Origin: DATHVR01 sp035461175
GTDB lineage: Bacteria > Actinomycetota > Acidimicrobiia > Spongiisociales > ZC4RG35
Assembly: GCA_035461175.1 (NCBI GenBank)
Contig: DATHVR010000073.1
Coordinates: forward strand, 1-64,000
Reading direction: 5' to 3'
DNA: 64,000 nt
Shown piece by piece: positions 17,010 to 26,600 of the stretch. The notes below the pieces were generated by a model. It worked only from the letters and a program-made list of their open reading frames with translations, ran no database searches and was not told the origin of the DNA. Position 1 is the stretch's first letter. Each line of letters begins with the position of its first letter. The position numbers and the translations under genes were made by a program.

Positions 17010-17057
17010 ATGCATCCTCCTTCGCCCGTTCCCGGCGCGCCCGGAGCCAGGCCATGA
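17010..17057 (+). CDS. Proline-rich 15-residue leader peptide of ychF
   Basis: Short ORF reading MHPPSPVPGAPGARP, six of 15 residues proline, starting exactly where a leaderless transcript would begin (TAACCT 7 bases upstream). Its stop TGA shares bases with the ychF start as ATGA, so ribosomes finishing the leader could restart on ychF. The ORF also contains the GGAG that would serve as ychF ribosome site. Expression is inferred from geometry only. Confidence 0.45.
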   Translation: MHPPSPVPGAPGARP

Positions 17058-18145
17058 GCCTCCAGGCCGGCATCGTCGGCCTCCCCAACGTGGGCAAATC
17101 GACCCTGTTCAATGCCCTTACCGCCGCCAGGGCCGAGGCGGCCAACTACCCGTTCGCCACGATCGAGCCCAACGTAGGAGTCGTTCCGGTTCCGGATGCC
17201 CGCCTCGACCAGATCAACTCGGTAATCGAGACCAAAGAGGTCATCCCCGCGGTCGTCGAGATTCTCGATATCGCCGGCCTGGTTCGTGGCGCCAGCGAGG
17301 GCGAGGGTCTCGGTAACCAGTTCCTCGGCCATATCCGTTCGGTCGATGCCGTCCTCGAGGTAATCCGCTGCTTCGACGATCCCGACATCACCCACGTCGA
17401 AGGTTCGATCGACCCGATCCGCGACATCGAAACGATCGAGACCGAGCTGATTCTGGCCGACCTCCAGGTGGCAGAACGGAGATTGGACCGTCTGGAGCGG
17501 GGCGCCCGGTCGGGAGACAAAGAGTTGATCCGCCAACGGGACCTCGTGCAACGCCTGGTGAGCTGGCTCGGCGGTGGCAACCCGGCCCGAACCCTGGTCC
17601 TGCGGCCCGAGGAAACTCCCGCACTCCGCGAGATCGAGATGCTCACCGCCCGACCGGTTCTGTACGTGTGCAATGTGGATGAAGCCGGCCTGGCCGGCAA
17701 CGAGCACACGGCCCGTGTAGAGACATGGGCCAAGGAGCGGGAGGCGGCCGTCGTCGTGATCTGTGCCCAGGCCGAAGCCGAGATCGCCGAGCTCGACCCC
17801 GAGGATCGCGCCCTCTTCCTGGAAGAGTTGGGGCTGGCGGAGCCGGGCCTACACACCCTCGCCCGTGACACCTACCGCCTGCTCGGGTTGCGGACATTCT
17901 TCACGGCCGGGCCCAAGGAGATCCGGGCGTGGACCATCCGGGCCGGAGCCACCGCCCCGGAATCGGCCGGTGTCATCCACTCCGACTTCGAAGCGGGCTT
18001 CATCCGGGTGGAGGTCTACCGCATCGAGGACCTGCTCGAACACCGCAGCGAGTCGGCCCTCAAGGCAGCGGGCAAGCTACGGGTGGAGGGCAAGGACTAC
18101 GAGGTTGCCGACGGCGACGTGCTCCACTTCCGGTTCAACCTCTGA
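17054..18145 (+). CDS. ychF: Ribosome-associated ATPase YchF (OLA1 family)
   Basis: Obg-class P-loop protein that prefers ATP over GTP and binds ribosomes; linked to stress and redox control of translation. G1 is GLPNVGKST (residues 8-16), G3 region DIAGLVRGASEGEGLGNQF, and the G4 motif is the YchF-specific NVDE near residue 203, which explains the ATP preference. A coiled-coil segment lies around residues 120-165 and a TGS domain at the C terminus (about 280-363). Full length. The start overlaps a proline-rich leader ORF, suggesting translational coupling. Confidence 0.95.
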   Translation: MSLQAGIVGLPNVGKSTLFNALTAARAEAANYPFATIEPNVGVVPVPDARLDQINSVIETKEVIPAVVEILDIAGLVRGASEGEGLGNQFLGHIRSVDAVLEVIRCFDDPDITHVEGSIDPIRDIETIETELILADLQVAERRLDRLERGARSGDKELIRQRDLVQRLVSWLGGGNPARTLVLRPEETPALREIEMLTARPVLYVCNVDEAGLAGNEHTARVETWAKEREAAVVVICAQAEAEIAELDPEDRALFLEELGLAEPGLHTLARDTYRLLGLRTFFTAGPKEIRAWTIRAGATAPESAGVIHSDFEAGFIRVEVYRIEDLLEHRSESALKAAGKLRVEGKDYEVADGDVLHFRFNL

Positions 18146-18147
18146 CC

Positions 18148-18188
18148 GACGTGCATCTGCCGCCCGTGGCGGGGCGCATCTGCACGTC
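18148..18188. terminator. Bidirectional terminator-like hairpin
   Basis: Arms GACGTGCA (18148-18155) and TGCACGTC (18181-18188), with an inner GC-rich stem CCGCC/GGCGG. It fills the gap between convergent ychF and the usp gene. Confidence 0.6.
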
Positions 18189-18196
18189 AGATTCGA

Positions 18197-18637
18197 TCAG
18201 GGAACCGTGAGGACCGCGCAGGGAGCGGTGTTGGCGACCCGGTCGGCCACCGAGCCCACCACCAACCGCTCGACCAGGCCGGCGCCCCGGCGGCCCACCA
18301 CCAGCAGGTCGGCCTCCTCGACCCGACACACCTCGGTGAGCTGGGTGGCGGGATCGCCCACCTCTTCGACCGTTTCGTAATCGAGGCCCTCGAGGTCGAG
18401 CTCGGCCTCGGCCTTATCGAGGATGCGGCGGCGACCCTCGACGACGGCAGTGGCGAAGGCATCGGGGCTGGGAGGTGCACCTCCAATACCCCACCAGCCT
18501 TCGGGTGGGCGAACCACCGTGGTGATCAGGACCCGCGAGCCGAACTTGCGGGCCAGGGAAACGGCCATGCGGGCCGCTTCCATGCTCTGATCCGAGCCGT
18601 CGACGCCGACGACGATCGTCTTCAACTGCCAATCCAA
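18197..18637 (-). CDS. Universal stress protein (UspA family, ATP-binding type)
   Basis: Cytoplasmic stress protein of 146 residues. It starts IVVGVDGSDQS and ends with the ATP-binding signature VVGRRGAGLVERLVVGSVADRVANT, so it belongs to the nucleotide-binding USP class. Likely homodimer; role in dormancy or stress. The start is TTG 18637 with a strong GGAGGTG six bases upstream on the minus strand; no ATG fits. Converges on ychF across a hairpin. A second, more divergent USP lies at 32138. Confidence 0.9.
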   Translation of the reverse strand: MDWQLKTIVVGVDGSDQSMEAARMAVSLARKFGSRVLITTVVRPPEGWWGIGGAPPSPDAFATAVVEGRRRILDKAEAELDLEGLDYETVEEVGDPATQLTEVCRVEEADLLVVGRRGAGLVERLVVGSVADRVANTAPCAVLTVP

Positions 18638-18676
18638 AACGACACCTCCGTGATCATCTGAGCGTAACCGACAACG

Positions 18677-18706
18677 AGAGAGGGGCCTCCATCGAGGCCC
18701 CTCTCT
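18677..18706 (-). terminator. Terminator hairpin of the subtilase gene
   Basis: A perfect 13-base stem (AGAGAGGGGCCTC pairing with 18694-18706) with loop CATC, 20 bases beyond the subtilase stop. U-tract is absent, as is common in high-GC genomes. Confidence 0.7.
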
Positions 18707-18726
18707 ACGATCGACGTCGGGTTGCG

Positions 18727-21700
18727 TCAGCTCTCGGGGTCCGCCACCTGGAAAGCCCGGTAGATGAACGCCGCCATCTCACCTCGCGTGATCTCCCGAT
18801 CGGGGCAGAACAGGTCGTTGATGGGGGGGTTGCATCCCCGGGTCACACCGGCGGTGCCCAGGATGTCGATGGCCGACTCGTGCACGCTGGTGTCGTCATC
18901 GGTGAACAGGTCGTCACCGGCTCCGCCCGTAAGGTCGAAGCCCCGCACCATGAAGGTCGCCATCTCGGCCCGGGTCAGGGTCCGGTCGGGACAGAACTCG
19001 TCGTTGGTGGGCGGGTTGCATCCCCGCGTGATCCCGGACTCGGCCAGGCGATTGATGTCGCCTTCGAACACGTTGCCGTCGTCATCGCCGAAGTAGTCCT
19101 CGGTGGTGGCGGCCAGATCGAGCGCCCGGTTCAGGAACGCGGCCATCTGTCCACGCGTCACCGGATCGTCGGGGCAGTAGAGGGTGTTGTCCGGAGGGTT
19201 GCAGCCCCTGGTAATGCCCTCTTCGGCCAGCCAGGTGATCTCGGTGTTGAACAGATGGTCATCGGGAACGTCATCGAAGCTCGGAGGCTCGTCGCCCGGC
19301 GGCGGGGGTGGGGGTGGGGGTGGCGGCGGCGCCGCGTCCGTTGTCACCTCCGTGACCGCGAACTGGGCAGGTACCGGGTTGTTCTGGAACAACCACAGCA
19401 TCTCGCCCTCGCCATCCACCGCGACATCGCCGCCCGCCGCGGCTGGCACCTCGAGGCTGAGGCCGTTGACGGAGGTGATCTCGATTCCGAGATCGACGGT
19501 CACCGTGTCACTCACCCCGGCCACGCCCAGCTGGTCGAACACGACCGTGGTCGTGTTGAAGCTGGTGTCGCCATCGGCCAGGAAACCGAAATCACCGGTC
19601 AAGTCGGCCGGCAGGACCATTACGTGGTCGTTGAGGTCGGCGATTCCGTAGTACAGCAACGAGGCTCCACCGCTGACGAGGTCGAAGAGAGCCGTGACCA
19701 TGACGCCCTCCGGGTCGGCTCCGGTGAGCAGACCAAGGTCGGCGGCCACCACGGCGTAGTCATCGCTCCCGTCCTCGTCGACGTCGATGAAGATGTCGAC
19801 CTCCAGAGCGCTGGGGGAGGACCAGGGCGTCCCGAGGGCGACGCCGAAGTCGATGGTGCCATAGGGCCCCCCTTCGGTGGCGGGCACGAAGCCGGTGCGG
19901 TATCCGACCGCCGCCAGGCTGCCCTCGCCTCCGCCCATGTGGGTAAACCCGTCGGCGAAGCCGTCGGCCGGACCTGCGTTCTCGACCGTCACCATGTCCT
20001 GCCCACCGGCAGCGGACACCTGCGAAGCCGGATCGGCCACCGCCACCAGGCCCACGACCAGCTTGTCGTCGGCGTTTGCCTGGTTGGTCAGCATCAGCCA
20101 GCCGTCGCTCTCGGATTGGCTGTAGAAGCCGTCGTCGGCCGCCATGGCCGCCGGGTCGACGTTTACGGTCACGTCGACCGAGGCTGTCAAGCCTGAGGTG
20201 GCCACCGTGGTGGCGGACACCTCCCAGGTGACACCGGCCAGCTCCTGATTGGGTACCAGGGCGACGTCGTAGGTGGCGTCACCGTCCAGACGAGTGATGT
20301 CGATCGTGGCCGATTCCGAGGTCGCCGCGGTCGGATTGAGCCGGAACACCACCCCGCCGGGAGTGGTGTAGCCCTCCAGGTCGAGGACGGCGGTATCGAC
20401 ATGGGCTACGCCGGTGCCCTGGCGAGCGATCGGGATGGCACCGGGAACCAGAACCGGGCCCTCGACCATGGCCGGCGTGGCCGAGTTCATCAGCAGTGCC
20501 TTGACCTGTTCGGGAGTCAGTTCGTCTGCCTCGAGCATGAGGGCTGCCGCCCCGGCGATATGGGGGGCAGCCATCGAGGTACCGCTGAGCAGGGCCAGGC
20601 CGTCTCCGGAGCCAACGTCGGCAGCGCCGATCGAAAAGCCGGGCGCCGACAGGTCGGGCTTGAACACGTTCCCAAAACCGGGGCCCCATGATGTGAAGTC
20701 GGCCATGTTGTCGGCCAACTCCGGCTTTTCCACCGTTACGGCGTCGGTGAGCGTCACCTCGACGGTTTCGCTCTCGGCGACGGCGCGGATCGCCTCACCA
20801 TCGGTCTCGCCGATCATCATCGCCGGAATGTCGGGCTTGGGATCAGTGTCGTTGTGAGCCATTCCGATGGGCGGGCCTTCGACGTTATTGAATACCAGGG
20901 CTCCGATGGCCCCAGCATTCTCGGCGTTGCGGATCTTGGTGGTGAAGTCACAGGTGCCGCGCTGGATGAGAGCGATCTGGCCAGTCATAGGCTGAACGGG
21001 ATCACACGCATCCAGCGGTAGCGCCACCTCGAGGGTTCCTGTGGTGGCCGGATCCAGGTCCCCGAAGTCGCCGGCCTGAGCTTCGTAGGATCCGGCGACC
21101 GACTCCGGCGAGTTGACCGTCATGGCCAGCACGGTGGCGCCGCCGTCGATGGAGGCGGCCACGGAGATCACGCCGTCGGAAACGGCCGGAGAACCGGTTA
21201 CGTAAGGAGCGGTGCCCTCATTGCCGGCCGACGCCACCACCACGACTCCCGCCTCGACCGCGTTCTGAGCGGCGATGGCAGAAGGATCGTCGGGGTGCCC
21301 GAAGGGCGATCCCAGGCTCATGTTGATGACGTCGACCGCATCGACGATATCGCCATCGTTGTTGGGATCGAGGGCCCGTTCGATGGCATCGGAGACCAGG
21401 TCGGTGGAACCAGCCACGTCCCCGAACACCTTGTAGGCGTAGATCACGGCGTCCTCGGCCACGCCTTCTTCCAGGTCACCGGTCACATCGAACCCGGCGG
21501 CGGTGGAGGCGACGTGGGTGCCGTGGCCGTTGACGTCGAGCGGGTCGGAGTCGGGGGAGGGGACGTCGAGACCCGCTGTGGAAGCGTCGTAGGTGGGTCC
21601 GGCGAAGTCGTATCCGTCGACCACCTTGGCCGTGGGGAAGCCTCCGTCGGAAATGGTCCCGGGATCGTTGTTGTCGTAAGCCTCGGTGGTGCCGGGGCCG

Positions 21701-22263
21701 CCGAAGGCGGCATGGGTGTAATCGACGCCGGTGTCGATGATGGCGATGGAGACACCCTCACCGGTGTGGCCGGCAGTGCGGACCGCATCGCGTCCGATGT
21801 GGGGCACGCTGGTCTCGAGGGTGGGCCGGTACTTGGCCACCGCCGCCACGTTCTTGACGCCCTCGGTGGCCCGGATGGCCGGGATGTCGCCCGCCCGGAC
21901 CATGGCCCGAAGGCCGTTGGCGGCGATGACGAGATTGGAGCGTTCCTGCACGATCACGTCGGAGAGAGCCGCGCGCACGGCATCCTGCTGGGCCCGCACC
22001 AACCGAGCTTGGGCCCGCTGGGCGGCGGTCTGACCACCGTCGGCGGCCACCTCGGCCACGGCCGGCTCGTCGAGCTGGATGAAGACCTGAACGACGTCGT
22101 CGGGGCTGCGGAGTTGGAAGTCCCCGGAAACGGAGCCGGCAAGACGATCGGTGCCGTCGCGGGACGACAACTCGGTGGTGGTCTGCGCCGCCACCGGGCC
22201 CACCGTCATCAGGGTGGTGGCCAGCATGGCGACTACGGCGAAGAGCGCCGTGCGCTTTCTCAT
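18727..22263 (-). CDS. Secreted subtilisin-like protease with PA and SLH domains
   Basis: Large exported S8 serine protease (1178 residues). Signal peptide at residues 1-27 (MRKRTALF... PVAAQ), then an inhibitor-type propeptide (about 50-150), catalytic Asp177 (IIDTGVD), His247 (NGHGTH) and Ser in SGTSMAAPH near residue 585. A PA domain is inserted between His and Ser (about 400-510). A Pro-rich hinge near residue 1000 is followed by three S-layer-homology repeats, each with the pattern GCNPP...CPD...TRGEMAAF, and so two cysteines per repeat. It should be anchored to the cell wall. ATG 22263 has GAGGGAG upstream. No family-defined substrate. Confidence 0.93.
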   Translation of the reverse strand: MRKRTALFAVVAMLATTLMTVGPVAAQTTTELSSRDGTDRLAGSVSGDFQLRSPDDVVQVFIQLDEPAVAEVAADGGQTAAQRAQARLVRAQQDAVRAALSDVIVQERSNLVIAANGLRAMVRAGDIPAIRATEGVKNVAAVAKYRPTLETSVPHIGRDAVRTAGHTGEGVSIAIIDTGVDYTHAAFGGPGTTEAYDNNDPGTISDGGFPTAKVVDGYDFAGPTYDASTAGLDVPSPDSDPLDVNGHGTHVASTAAGFDVTGDLEEGVAEDAVIYAYKVFGDVAGSTDLVSDAIERALDPNNDGDIVDAVDVINMSLGSPFGHPDDPSAIAAQNAVEAGVVVVASAGNEGTAPYVTGSPAVSDGVISVAASIDGGATVLAMTVNSPESVAGSYEAQAGDFGDLDPATTGTLEVALPLDACDPVQPMTGQIALIQRGTCDFTTKIRNAENAGAIGALVFNNVEGPPIGMAHNDTDPKPDIPAMMIGETDGEAIRAVAESETVEVTLTDAVTVEKPELADNMADFTSWGPGFGNVFKPDLSAPGFSIGAADVGSGDGLALLSGTSMAAPHIAGAAALMLEADELTPEQVKALLMNSATPAMVEGPVLVPGAIPIARQGTGVAHVDTAVLDLEGYTTPGGVVFRLNPTAATSESATIDITRLDGDATYDVALVPNQELAGVTWEVSATTVATSGLTASVDVTVNVDPAAMAADDGFYSQSESDGWLMLTNQANADDKLVVGLVAVADPASQVSAAGGQDMVTVENAGPADGFADGFTHMGGGEGSLAAVGYRTGFVPATEGGPYGTIDFGVALGTPWSSPSALEVDIFIDVDEDGSDDYAVVAADLGLLTGADPEGVMVTALFDLVSGGASLLYYGIADLNDHVMVLPADLTGDFGFLADGDTSFNTTTVVFDQLGVAGVSDTVTVDLGIEITSVNGLSLEVPAAAGGDVAVDGEGEMLWLFQNNPVPAQFAVTEVTTDAAPPPPPPPPPPPGDEPPSFDDVPDDHLFNTEITWLAEEGITRGCNPPDNTLYCPDDPVTRGQMAAFLNRALDLAATTEDYFGDDDGNVFEGDINRLAESGITRGCNPPTNDEFCPDRTLTRAEMATFMVRGFDLTGGAGDDLFTDDDTSVHESAIDILGTAGVTRGCNPPINDLFCPDREITRGEMAAFIYRAFQVADPES

Positions 22264-22348
22264 TCTTGCTCCCTCTTCTCGCGACGGACATGACTGCCCG
22301 TGGGCGACCATACACCATCGTATGGAGGCCTGCGTCATAGCCCGCACA

Positions 22349-23332
22349 TCAGGCCAGGTACCGGTACACCCCGTCCCGGTCTTCCCGACGCAGCCGGTCG
22401 TGGAGGCGGAGATGCTCGAGATGAGCCACCGTTTCCCGGAACGCCAGCCGCTGCTCGATGGGAGTCAGACGGGGGCGGAACACCGCGTTGACCATCTCCC
22501 AGGCCGTCAGCGCCGTGCCCCGGGCCCGGCCCCACATCTGGTCGAGGCGGCGCTCATGATGGAGGAGGATCTGTTCTACCCGGGCGGCACCCCGCTCGAT
22601 GATTCCGCCGTGGGCGGGATAGGTGAGACTGATCCCGATCGCGAGGAGACGCTGCAGCGATGCCAGGTAGTCGCCGAGGGCATCTGGGAACGCCTCGTCG
22701 AACATGATCACCGGGGAGATGCGGGGGAGAACGTGGTCGCCGGAGAAAACAATTCCGGTGCGACTGTCGCGCAGACAGATGTGGGCCGGCTCGTGGCCGG
22801 GAGTGTGCAGCACCTGCAGATATCGCTCCCCGCCCAGGTCGAGCCGGTCCCCGTCTTTCACCACCACGTCGGGCGGCTCGATGATCGGCATGTAGTCGGG
22901 CCGGGGCCCGGTGTCGGCCAGCGCCTGGGCCTGGGGCCGGGGCACCCCGTGGCGGGCTGCCAGCTCCAGGTTGCGGGCGATGAAGCCGGGGGTGTCGTTG
23001 TAACGATCGACCAGGCGGGCCGCCCGGTTGTGCATTACGAAACGACAGCCGTGCTCGGCCACCATCCGCGAGGCCATGCCGACGTGGTCGGGATGCAGAT
23101 GGCTGACGACGAGTGTGTGGATAGGTGCGCCTTCCAGGCCGAGAGCTTTCAGCCCCGCCCCCAGCGCCTTGTGTCCCTCCTCCCAGTCGGCACCGCAGTC
23201 GATGAGGGTGAGCCCGTCCCCGGACTCGATGGCATAACAGTTGACCCAGGCCGGGGAGCGGAAAGGGAGGGGAGCGGGGATGAGATGGATGCCATCGCCC
23301 AGGTCGGCGGGGGCGGGCAGGGCCCCGTTCAC
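22349..23332 (-). CDS. Metallo-beta-lactamase-fold hydrolase (LACTB2/glyoxalase II-like)
   Basis: Zinc hydrolase of 327 residues. Metal ligands are seen in SHLHPDHVG (about residue 80), HTPGHEPAH (about 185), SGDHVLP (about 205) and YPAHGG (about 245). The C-terminal 80 residues are helical and basic, like the winged-helix tail of LACTB2-type proteins. No signal peptide. Start GTG 23332 overlaps the dodecin stop (GTGA), so the two genes form an operon. Substrate cannot be assigned; thioester or nucleic-acid hydrolysis are both known for this group. Confidence 0.85.
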   Translation of the reverse strand: MNGALPAPADLGDGIHLIPAPLPFRSPAWVNCYAIESGDGLTLIDCGADWEEGHKALGAGLKALGLEGAPIHTLVVSHLHPDHVGMASRMVAEHGCRFVMHNRAARLVDRYNDTPGFIARNLELAARHGVPRPQAQALADTGPRPDYMPIIEPPDVVVKDGDRLDLGGERYLQVLHTPGHEPAHICLRDSRTGIVFSGDHVLPRISPVIMFDEAFPDALGDYLASLQRLLAIGISLTYPAHGGIIERGAARVEQILLHHERRLDQMWGRARGTALTAWEMVNAVFRPRLTPIEQRLAFRETVAHLEHLRLHDRLRREDRDGVYRYLA

Positions 23333-23553
23333 CCGTGCTCGACGGCGTCGCGGATACCGAAGGTGATGTCGATCGTCACCTCGAAGTCGGTGGGCACCCC
23401 CGAGTCGTCCACCTGTCCTCCGGCCCGGACCAGGGCCCAGCGGGTGATGTCGGAGATAGTCGAGGCGGCCCGGGCCAGGACGGTACGGACGGCGTCTTCC
23501 ATCGAGTCGGGCGAGCTGCCGGTGAGACGGACGGTCTTGGTGATCTGGGACAT
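23329..23553 (-). CDS. Dodecin-like flavin-binding protein
   Basis: Small protein of 74 residues, SQITKTVRLTGSSPDSMEDAVRTVL..., which matches dodecins (GSSP-S-EDA-RTAL pattern, then three beta strands). Dodecins form hollow 12-mers that store FMN or coenzyme A. ATG 23553 was chosen because AGGAG lies 5 bases upstream and the family begins here. It is the first gene of a two-gene operon with the hydrolase and is divergent from dnaE2. Confidence 0.85.
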   Translation of the reverse strand: MSQITKTVRLTGSSPDSMEDAVRTVLARAASTISDITRWALVRAGGQVDDSGVPTDFEVTIDITFGIRDAVEHG

Positions 23554-23664
23554 GGGCGCTCCTGAAGGGCGGGAACTCAGATTATGCCCGTCCATCCTTG
23601 CACGCCGCGTGGCACCCGGACCGTTCTCGGCATCACAGACAGGTCCAGAATATCCCGGATCGAT

Positions 23665-23686
23665 CGAACATATGTTCGGGTAGAGT
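23665..23686 (+). promoter_or_regulatory. LexA (SOS) operator and promoter of dnaE2
   Basis: The box CGAACATATGTTCG at 23665-23678 is identical to that of imuA. TAGAGT at 23681-23686 is a -10 starting two bases after the box, and GTG 23694 follows 7 bases later, so the transcript should be leaderless and LexA would cover the promoter. Confidence 0.85.
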
Positions 23687-23693
23687 GACAGGG

Positions 23694-26600
23694 GTGTACG
23701 CCGAGCTGCATTGCCACACCAACTTCTCGTTCCTGGACGGCGCCTCCTTCCCCGAGGACCTGGTGGAGCGGGCGATGGACCTCGGCTACGACGCCCTCGC
23801 CGTCACCGACCACGACGGGTTCTACGGGGTCTCCCGCTTCTGGCAGGCAGCGCGTCAGAGCGGGCTCGCCGGCGTCTACGGCGTCGAGGTGGGGATGCCC
23901 CTGGCCCGGTCCGAGCCCGACGACCCGGTGACGGCGGCCGAGTTGCGGGACCGGGAACAAGAGGCCACCCGCCCCACCGGCCCCCGGCGGGGCCGGAGCG
24001 TGGATATGCACGGCAGCAAGCCCCTGAGGCCGCCACCGACCGAGCATCTGGTGTTGCTGGCCGGCTCTCCGGATGGCTATCGAGCCCTGGGACGGTTCGT
24101 AACCCGGGCGCAGATGCGCGGGGTGAAGGATGCCCCTCGCTACAGCTGGGAGGACCTGACCGAGGTGGCCGCCACGCGAGAGGTGTGGGCCCTGTCCGGG
24201 TGCCACGCCGGAGCGGTTCCCGCCGCCGCTACCCGGGGTGACCTGGCCGGGACGATGGCAGCGGCCGTCGAGTTGCGCGACCTGTTCGGCACCCGCCTCC
24301 ACCTCGAACTGTGGGACCACGGGCTTCCCGTCGACGATGCCCGCAACGACCTGATGTGGGAGGTGGCCCAGCGCCTCGGACTGGGGGTGGTGGCCACCAA
24401 CCAAGCTCATTATGCGCGGCGGGAAGAGGCGGATCTGGCCGAGGTCCTGGCCGCCATCGCCGGGCGGCGCTCCCTGGAGGGGGCGGACGGGTTCCGCCCC
24501 GCCACCGACCTGCGCCATCTGCGCCCGCCCGGAGAGATGGAAGCGATCTTCGCCCGCTACCCGGGGGCGGTGGCACGGGCGGGAGAGTTGGGGGAGAGGC
24601 TCGCCTTCGATCTGGGGTTGGTGGCACCACGGTTGCCCGATTTCCCCATGCCCGGCCACTTCCGTTCGGAGATGGAGTATCTCCGCCATCTCACCTTCGA
24701 GGGGGCGCGGTCGGTCTATCCCGGGGAGGGGGAGGGGGGCATCGATCCCGAAGCCCGTCGCCGCCTCGAACATGAACTGGCGGTGATCGACCGCCTCGGG
24801 TTCCCCGGCTACTTCCTGGTGGTGTGGGATCTCGTCAAGTTCGCCCGCTCCCGCGACATCTACTGCCAGATCCGCGGCTCGGGGGCCGACTCGGCGGTCT
24901 GCCGCTGTCTGGGTCTGACCCGGGTCGACCCGATCCGCCTCCACCTGCCTTTCGAGCGGTTCCTGTCGGAGGAGCGGGGCCGTGCCCCCGATATCGACCT
25001 CGACCTCGAGGCCGATCGCCGGGAGGAGGTGATCCAGTACTGCTACCGCCGCTACGGCCGGGAACGGGCCGCCATGGTGGCCAACGTGATCACCTATCGG
25101 GCCCGGTCGGTGCTGCGTGATGTGGCCAAGGCATTCGGCTTCACCCCCTCTCAGGTGGACGGGCTCTCCCGCTACGTCGACACCCGCAACCCATCCGACC
25201 TGGCCGACGAGGTGCCACTCCCGGCCGGTCTGACCGCCGACCTCATCTACGACGTCTGCCGCCGCCTCGACGGCTTCCCCCGTCACCTCGGGATCCACTC
25301 GGGTGGCATGGTGATCGCCGACCGACCCCTGTGGCAGGTAGTTCCCCTGGAATGGGGACGGATGGAGGGGCGAACGGTCCTGCAGTGGGACAAGGACGAC
25401 TCGGCGGCGGTGGGAATCGTCAAATTCGACCTTCTCGGCCTGGGCATGCTCAACGCCCTCCACCTGTCCGTCGACCTGATCGACGAAACCCACGGGGTGG
25501 CGATCGACCTGGCCGAGATCCCTCAGGAGCCGGTGATCTACGAGTCGCTGGGAGACGCCGACACCGTGGGCCTGTTCCAGGTCGAGTCCCGGGCCCAGAT
25601 CGCCACCCTGCCCCGGATGCGACCGCGCACCTTCTACGACCTGGCCGTGGAGGTGGCGCTGATCCGTCCCGGACCCATTCAGGGCCAGTCCGTCCATCCC
25701 TATCTCAGGCGGCGCAACGGGGAGGAGGCGGTGCGCTATCCCCATCCCTCCACCGAGCCGATCCTGGCCAAGACCCTGGGCGTGCCGATCTTCCAGGAAC
25801 AGCTGATGGAACTGGCCCGGATCTGCGCCGGCTTCGACGGGAACCAGTCCGACCGCCTCCGGCAGGCCATGACCCACAAGCGCTCCGAGGCGGCGATGGG
25901 ACGGCTGCGGGACGAGGTCTACGCCGGGATGGCATCCAACGGCATCACCGGGGCCGCCGCCGACGAAATCTGGGAGAAGCTTCAGGGATTTGCCAGTTTC
26001 GGGTTTCCCGAGTCCCACTCGGTCAGCTTCGCCTACATCGTCTACATGTCGGCCTGGCTGCGCCATCACTGGCCGGCCGAGTACCTGGCCGGGCTGCTCA
26101 ACGCCCAGCCGATGGGCTTCTACAGCCCCAACAGCCTGGTCCAGGATGCCCAGCGCCACGGTGTGGTGGTGCTCCAGCCCGACGTGAATCACTCCGACCA
26201 CGACTGCACCGTGGAACCCATCGCGGCAGATCCCGACGACGTCGTCGCCCACATGGGACGGACGTGGCGGCGGGGGAGAGGTCCGGCCGACGACCCCCTC
26301 CGCCTCCCGGTGGCAGTTCGCCTCGGGCTGCGCTACGTCCGCAACCTGGGCGCCGCCGAGATCGCTCGCATCGAGACCGCCCGCATCGTCGGCGGTGCCT
26401 TCTCCTCACCCGAGGACCTGGCCCATCGCAGCGGCCTGGGGGTGGACGCCCTCGAGGGTCTGGCGGCGGCAGGCGCCCTCCGCTCCATCGGCCTCGATCG
26501 CCGCCCCGGACTGTGGGCGGCGGGGGCCCTGGCCGAGATCGACCCCGGACGTCTGGCGATGGCGCCGGGTGTGGAGGCACCCACCCTGCCCGGGATGAGC

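Noticed and set aside
23577..26252. 890-codon open frame antisense to dnaE2
   Set aside because: Shadow of the dnaE2 codon bias; no motifs, no ribosome site, and it would cover the SOS promoter.
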